Shown one piece after another: positions 60,066-64,000 of a stretch of DNA of 64,000 nucleotides; the stretch's first letter is position 1, and every line of letters starts with the position of its first letter. The notes beneath the pieces were generated by a model. It worked only from the letters and a program-made list of their open reading frames with translations, ran no database searches and had not been told where the DNA came from. This DNA comes from Parahaliea aestuarii. GTDB lineage: Bacteria > Pseudomonadota > Gammaproteobacteria > Pseudomonadales > Halieaceae. The DNA lies in NCBI RefSeq assembly GCF_008064635.1, contig NZ_VRYZ01000003.1:62001-126000 (forward strand). Reading direction: 5' to 3'. A program made the position numbers and the translations under genes.

Positions 60066-60971
60066 TCACAGGGTCGCTACCGGGAACAGGTAGTGGTCGA
60101 CCAGCATCACCACGAACAGGGCCATCAGGTAGATAATCGAGTACTTGAAGGTTTCCATTGGCGCCTTCGGGTTGCGGTCACGCAGCAACTCGATGGCCCA
60201 GTAGAGGAAGCCGCCACCCAGCACCACTGCCCCCAGCAGGTACAGCGGCCCGCTCATGCGGGTGACAAAGGGGAGGAGGGTGATGGCAAACATCATCAGG
60301 GTGTAGAGCAGGATGTGCACCTTGGTGAACTTCACCCCGTGGGTCACCGGCAGCATGGGGATGTCCACTGCGGCGTACTCCTCGCGGCGGTGAATCGCCA
60401 GGGCCCAGAAGTGGGGCGGCGTCCAGGCAAAGATGATCAGTACCAGCAGCAGGGCGTGGCCGTGAATCTCTCCGGTCACCGCGGTCCAGCCCAGCAGGGG
60501 AGGAGCGGCCCCCGCGAGGCCGCCGATCACGATGTTCTGGGGCGTGGCCCGCTTCAGGAACATGGTGTAGACAAAGGCGTAACCCACCAGCGAGGCCAGG
60601 GTCAGCCAGGCGGTGAGGGCATTGATCCAGATCATCAGGATCGCCATGCCGCTCACACCGAGCAGGCTGGCGAACACAATGGCGCCGCGGGTGCTGACCC
60701 GCCCCCTGGCGACCGGTCGATTGCGAGTGCGGGCCATGCGCTGGTCCACCTGCTGGTCCACCAGGTGGTTGACCGCAGCCGCAGCGCCGGCGCAAAGCGC
60801 GATGCCCAGGTTGCCCAGAATGAGCACATGCCAGGGCACCATGCCGGGCACGGCCATGAACATGCCGATGGCAGAGGTGAGAATCATCAGCAGGACGACA
60901 TTGGGCTTGGTCAGCTCCTTGTAGTCCCGCCAGTTGGCTTTCTGGCTCGCGATTGCGCTGCTTTCAGACAT
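60066..60971 (-). CDS. ctaB: Protoheme IX farnesyltransferase (heme O synthase)
   Basis: Polytopic UbiA-family prenyltransferase that adds a farnesyl group to heme b for heme O and A (301 aa, about eight to nine helices). Conserved prenyl-binding motifs: [19 protein letters not shown] with the Asp-rich DxxxD, and [19 protein letters not shown]. Needed for aa3- or bo-type oxidase. It lies 21 bases after the SCO-like gene; heme A synthase (ctaA), which usually precedes it, is absent. Confidence 0.95.
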   Translation of the reverse strand: MSESSAIASQKANWRDYKELTKPNVVLLMILTSAIGMFMAVPGMVPWHVLILGNLGIALCAGAAAAVNHLVDQQVDQRMARTRNRPVARGRVSTRGAIVFASLLGVSGMAILMIWINALTAWLTLASLVGYAFVYTMFLKRATPQNIVIGGLAGAAPPLLGWTAVTGEIHGHALLLVLIIFAWTPPHFWALAIHRREEYAAVDIPMLPVTHGVKFTKVHILLYTLMMFAITLLPFVTRMSGPLYLLGAVVLGGGFLYWAIELLRDRNPKAPMETFKYSIIYLMALFVVMLVDHYLFPVATL

Positions 60972-60992
60972 TATGGGTAACAGTTCAGGTAA

Positions 60993-61673
60993 TCAGGTGC
61001 TGGAGTTTTTCAGCAGGAATTTAAGATCGGCGATCACGTCCTTGTAGGAGACGCTGTCGTCGTAACGCATCATGATCCAGCCGGCCGGATCTACCAGGTA
61101 CCAGCTGTCCGGGGCGCTGGCATGTTCCGCAAACAGGCTGCGCATCTGGCCTGTGTCGCCCTGCAGCACCCGCATTTCCCCGTGTTCGCGTTGCAGGTAT
61201 CCGGCAAAATTCGCCGGAAGCGGATGTCCGTCACTGAGATGATCCACCTCCAGGCGGGTGTCCGCGGGGACCACGTCGCTCACATAGAAGCGGCGGATGC
61301 GATTGTACTCCTTGCCCATGGCCAGGTGTATCTGCCGGGTCAGGTAAAGCAGGTGTTCGCAGGCAGCGTCACAGCTTGCGCTCTCGTTCGCCACTACAAA
61401 TGTCCACTGGAGCTCCAGCGCAGCGAAGTCGAAGGCGCTCCCATCGACTTGCGTCAGGCCTGCTTCGGCCAGTTGGCGGGGAGGCTGCACCAATTGGCCG
61501 CGGTTGGCGGTACCCAGCATGCCGACTATGTCGAGGTTGCCCTTGACCACAAAGAACCAGAGCCAGGTCGCAGCCAGGATCATGGTCACCGGCAAACCGG
61601 CAATCAGTAGCAGCACCAATCGACCGTGATTGTCACCGGCCGCGCCGGGGGGATGGCTTTCGCTTTGCACCAC
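60993..61673 (-). CDS. Membrane-anchored SCO-like protein of the oxidase cluster
   Basis: 226 aa: one N-terminal membrane helix (about 18-43) and a periplasmic domain with thioredoxin-like traits. It keeps a C101-x3-C105 pair (SCDAACEHL) at a position like the SCO copper motif, and ends with SWYLVDPAGWIMMRYD, which resembles the SCO/thioredoxin end. The histidine that completes the SCO copper site is not evident. A protein of this type stands in the same place in the Pseudomonas cox cluster. The GTG start directly follows the surf1 stop. The function is probably oxidase assembly, but it is unproven. Confidence 0.7.
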   Translation of the reverse strand: MVQSESHPPGAAGDNHGRLVLLLIAGLPVTMILAATWLWFFVVKGNLDIVGMLGTANRGQLVQPPRQLAEAGLTQVDGSAFDFAALELQWTFVVANESASCDAACEHLLYLTRQIHLAMGKEYNRIRRFYVSDVVPADTRLEVDHLSDGHPLPANFAGYLQREHGEMRVLQGDTGQMRSLFAEHASAPDSWYLVDPAGWIMMRYDDSVSYKDVIADLKFLLKNSST

Positions 61674-62444
61674 TCAGTTCTCCAGGATTTCTCGTCGGCG
61701 CAGCCATTGCCAGATGTTGGAGCTGCGCAGCAGGAACAGTATCACCAGTGCCAGCGCCATGCAGAACCACTGCACAGCGTATCCGGTGTGTTTGGCCGGA
61801 CTGGCATTGACCAGCGGCCACTCGGCCGCCAGCGCCGCCGGTTCTTCCGGCCCCAGGCGCAGGGACCAGGGGAAGACCTCGCGGTCGAGGCGCGCGCCCA
61901 GGGCCGCGGCAAACCCGGGGGCTTCCAGCGCCTGCACGACCAGGGGCCAGTCGCCGTTCAGCGACTGCTCACCCAGCAGGTAGGGCTCGTCCGGCGCCAC
62001 ATAGATGGTGCCGCGAATAACCTGCGGCCCGGTGGACAATTCGACCCGGGGCAGGGTACGCCGGGCCGGATCTCCTGCCACCCAGCCACGATTCACAAGC
62101 AGGCTGCGGCCGCTGCCGTCACCCAGGTGGAAGAGGGCGATCACCTCGTAGCCAAAGCGGCCCTGCCGCACCCGGTTGTCCAGCAGCAGGTAGCGCCGGG
62201 GGTCAAATTCGCCGCGGGCGAGGGCGGGGCGATAGGCCAGTTCGTCGGCACTCGCCTGCCACAGTGTCGCGATGTCCGCTGGTGCCAGTGCGCGGCGCTC
62301 ATCGAAGGTCTGCGCCAGAGCCCGCTTTTCATCGGCCCGCTCCAGCTGCCAGAAGCCCAGCCCAATCAGCAGGGGCAGCAGCAGGGCGGTGAACAGGGTC
62401 GTACGCCACTCCAGATCGAACTGCAGGCGCTGCGCTTGAACCAT
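61674..62444 (-). CDS. SURF1 family cytochrome oxidase assembly protein
   Basis: Inner-membrane assembly factor (256 aa from ATG 62444; a TTG at 62450 is possible). Typical two-helix topology: FTALLLPLLIGLGFWQLERADEKRAL at the N-terminus with the SURF1 WQ-R signature, a periplasmic domain with the LLVNRGWVAGD motif, and a C-terminal helix with HTGYAVQWFCMALAL. SURF1 helps place heme A in subunit I. It is divergent from the DUF2909 gene across 70 bases. Confidence 0.9.
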   Translation of the reverse strand: MVQAQRLQFDLEWRTTLFTALLLPLLIGLGFWQLERADEKRALAQTFDERRALAPADIATLWQASADELAYRPALARGEFDPRRYLLLDNRVRQGRFGYEVIALFHLGDGSGRSLLVNRGWVAGDPARRTLPRVELSTGPQVIRGTIYVAPDEPYLLGEQSLNGDWPLVVQALEAPGFAAALGARLDREVFPWSLRLGPEEPAALAAEWPLVNASPAKHTGYAVQWFCMALALVILFLLRSSNIWQWLRRREILEN

Positions 62445-62514
62445 CAGCAACGCCCCGAAAGCAGCCGCGAGATGCCTGGTTTATACTGCCCGGCCCTGTA
62501 AGAGGAAGTGAACA

Positions 62515-62784
62515 TTGTTGAAGATCGCGATAATGCTGCTGATGGTGGCGCTGGTTGCCAGCCTGATAAGTGGATTCTATTTTCTGATGGTGGATCAGGG
62601 GGATCGCCGCAAGCGTCGCCTGTGGCATTCCCTCGGCGTGCGCCTGGCCCTGGCCATTGGCCTCGCGGCCCTGATTGTCTATGGCGTGGCCACCGGCCAG
62701 CTGGGCCACCGCAATCCCTGGGATGCCGGGCCGGCCGCAGCGCAACAGCCGCCGGCCGAAGCCGAACCGGCGGCAAGCGACTGA
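62515..62784 (+). CDS. DUF2909 twin-transmembrane protein
   Basis: Small membrane protein of 89 aa with two helices (about 3-25 and 41-62) and a disordered Ala/Pro/Glu-rich tail. The GFYFLMVDQGDRRKRRLWHSLGVRLALA centre is the DUF2909 signature. It starts with TTG (62515, or the next TTG at 62518), with AGAGGAAG about 6 bases upstream. It lies on the plus strand inside an otherwise minus-strand cox cluster, and its stop abuts the coxC stop. A role in oxidase assembly is assumed from its steady place near coxC. Confidence 0.85.
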   Translation: MLKIAIMLLMVALVASLISGFYFLMVDQGDRRKRRLWHSLGVRLALAIGLAALIVYGVATGQLGHRNPWDAGPAAAQQPPAEAEPAASD

Positions 62785-63750
62785 TTACAGAATGTAAACG
62801 AACAGGAACAGGAACACCCACACCACGTCAACGAAGTGCCAGTACCAGCTGGATGCCTCGAAGCCGAAGTGGTCGTCTGCGGTGAAGTGACCGTACTTCA
62901 CAGAGCGAATCCACTGGATCAGCAGCATGGTCATGCCCATCATCACGTGGAAGCCGTGGAAACCGGTCAGCATGAAGAAGGTGGAACCGTAAATCCCCGA
63001 GTTCAGGGTCAGGCCGTAGTGGGCGTAGGCTTCGTAGTATTCCAGCGCCTGCAGGCCGACGAACACAATACCCAGCAGCACGGTCAGGCCCAGCCAGATA
63101 TTGAACTTCTTCTTGTTACCATCCAGCAGTCCCAGGTGAGCGATGTGCACAGTCACGCTGGATGACAGCAGGATGATGGTGTTCCACAAGGGCAACCACA
63201 AATACCAGGCCGCAGCATCGGAGAAGGCCATGCTCTTCTCGTAGCTCTGGAACTCACCGTTGTTGGCGATCAGCTGGCTGCCGACGCCGCCCACGGCTTC
63301 CTGGGGGGTGGAGGCCATCGGCCAGCTGTACTGGAAGCCTTCCCAGAGCAGGTTGTTCATACGCCCCGCTTCACCTTCACCCGCCAGCCAGGGGCCGGCC
63401 AGGTTGCGCACATAGAACAGCACGCCGAAGAAGGCGAAGAAGAACATCACCTCGGAGAAAATGAACCAGAACATACCCAGCACATAGGATTTCTTCAGCT
63501 GGGCGCTGTTCATGCCGGCGATGTTCTCGCGGATGGTGGTGCGGAACCACACGAACAGCGTGCCGGCGAAAAAGGCCAGGCCCACGTAGAGAATGGTCCA
63601 GGAGGGGGCACCGTCGCCAAAGGTCATCTGGTTCAGGCCGTGGGATGCACCGAAAATGCTGAGGATCAAGCCGATGGTCGCGAAGATCGCCAGCTTGCTC
63701 TTCTCCGGTACGTAGTACTTTTCGTACTCAGTGGATGTTTCGGTATTCAT
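62785..63750 (-). CDS. coxC: Cytochrome c oxidase subunit III
   Basis: Integral subunit of the aa3-type oxidase (321 aa, seven predicted helices). Seen: WFRTTIRENIAGMNSAQLKKSYVLGMFWFIFSEVMFFFAFF (helix with the conserved E) and the C-terminal TGFHGFHVMMGM and HFGFEASSWYWHFVDVVWVFLFLFVYI blocks. It carries an insert of about 60 residues (about 127-185) after FYVRNLAGPWL, as in Pseudomonas-type subunit III. It follows ctaG by 45 bases, which contain a small hairpin. Confidence 0.95.
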   Translation of the reverse strand: MNTETSTEYEKYYVPEKSKLAIFATIGLILSIFGASHGLNQMTFGDGAPSWTILYVGLAFFAGTLFVWFRTTIRENIAGMNSAQLKKSYVLGMFWFIFSEVMFFFAFFGVLFYVRNLAGPWLAGEGEAGRMNNLLWEGFQYSWPMASTPQEAVGGVGSQLIANNGEFQSYEKSMAFSDAAAWYLWLPLWNTIILLSSSVTVHIAHLGLLDGNKKKFNIWLGLTVLLGIVFVGLQALEYYEAYAHYGLTLNSGIYGSTFFMLTGFHGFHVMMGMTMLLIQWIRSVKYGHFTADDHFGFEASSWYWHFVDVVWVFLFLFVYIL

Positions 63751-63774
63751 GTTATTGGTTCTCCATTGAACTCA

Positions 63775-63792
63775 CACCGGCCCCAACCGGTG
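63775..63792 (-). other. Intercistronic hairpin between ctaG and coxC
   Basis: CACCGG (63775-63780) and CCGGTG (63787-63792) form a 6-base stem with a 6-base loop directly after the ctaG stop. It may protect or separate the two parts of the transcript. Confidence 0.4.
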
Positions 63793-63795
63793 ATC

Positions 63796-64000
63796 TCAGC
63801 GGGTCGCAACTGCGCCCGCCGCCATGTCGGTCACATCAAATATCGTATACGAGAGCGTGATGGTGTGGATATCACGCGGTAAATCCCTATCGACGATAAA
63901 CACCAGCGGCATTTCTGCGCTGGACTCACCTTCCAGGGGCTGCTGGTTAAAGCAGAAGCACTCTGTTTTGTGAAAATACGCCGCCGCGCGACTGGGCGAC
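63796..64000 (-). CDS. ctaG: Cytochrome c oxidase assembly protein CtaG/Cox11, C-terminal part
   Basis: Only the last 68 codons lie in the window; the 5' end is beyond the right edge. The visible part contains the copper-binding motif ECFCFNQQPLEG, the EMPLVFIVDRDLP strand and the ITLSYTIFDV end, all typical of Cox11, which delivers copper to CuB of subunit I. Order ctaG-coxC-DUF2909-surf1 fits the Pseudomonas oxidase cluster. Confidence 0.93.
   Translation of the reverse strand, partial: SPSRAAAYFHKTECFCFNQQPLEGESSAEMPLVFIVDRDLPRDIHTITLSYTIFDVTDMAAGAVATR

Noticed and set aside
1-64000. CRISPR arrays, tRNA or rRNA genes, insertion sequences, prophage
   Set aside because: No regularly spaced repeats beyond the two 60-base units, no cloverleaf-like segment, and no transposase, integrase or phage protein were recognised on reading both strands.

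Overview
The window is a compact, high-GC chromosomal segment from a gammaproteobacterium. It carries 63 protein-coding genes, two of them cut by the window edges, and I found no tRNA, rRNA, CRISPR array, transposase or phage gene. Several stretches keep the gene order I know from Pseudomonas: proC-yggT-metX-metW-DUF4426-rdgB-hemW; glnE-ilvE-waaF-waaC-waaG-rfaP-kinase; DUF47-pit-argE-argA; dsbA-cytochrome c4-cytochrome c5-engB-polA; and a cytochrome c oxidase assembly cluster. These blocks are joined differently from Pseudomonas. Together with a TonB receptor, a KshA-type Rieske oxygenase, an alanine/sodium symporter and sulfotransferases, this suggests an aerobic, probably marine member of the Cellvibrionales (Halieaceae or Spongiibacteraceae). 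That placement is inference, not shown.

Layout. 1-5.2 kb: proline and methionine synthesis and housekeeping on the plus strand. 5.2-16.6 kb: surface polysaccharide region with rmlB/rmlD, a GT-C membrane glycosyltransferase, two sulfotransferases, three LPS-kinase-fold proteins, a lysophospholipase-like hydrolase, WaaG, WaaC and WaaF. 16.7-22.3 kb: ilvE, glnE and an orphan GspE/PilB-type ATPase, which head a nine-gene minus-strand run that continues into the waa genes. 22.5-27.5 kb: phosphate transport, a repeat-bearing intergenic region, then argE and argA. 27.6-36.4 kb: lipoproteins, an esterase, thpR, ilvD, a PLP lyase, a membrane protein and an AGCS symporter.

36.5-46.4 kb: a probable catabolic island. 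A plus-strand operon (amidohydrolase, KshA-like Rieske oxygenase, acetoacetate-decarboxylase-like protein, SDR, VOC protein) converges on a minus-strand set (MFS transporter, TonB receptor, LysR regulator). 46.5-53.1 kb: leuA diverging from an Lrp-type regulator, then an SDR, a Bcr/CflA exporter, a cysteine-synthase-like enzyme and an FMN reductase. 53.1-58.7 kb: dsbA, two cytochromes c, engB and polA, with a probable small RNA between engB and polA. 59-64 kb: a small secreted protein and the cytochrome oxidase cluster (sco, ctaB, a SCO-like protein, surf1, DUF2909, coxC, ctaG).

The most interesting observations are: a probable ErsA/Spot 42-position sRNA with a sigma-E-like promoter (55.74-55.90 kb); the uncharacterised Rieske/ADC catabolic operon with its own import genes; a core-LPS region rich in kinases and sulfotransferases; an inverted and tandem repeat family at 24.5-24.85 kb; a small periplasmic protein preceded by GTAACA palindromes; and a cox cluster that lacks heme A synthase.
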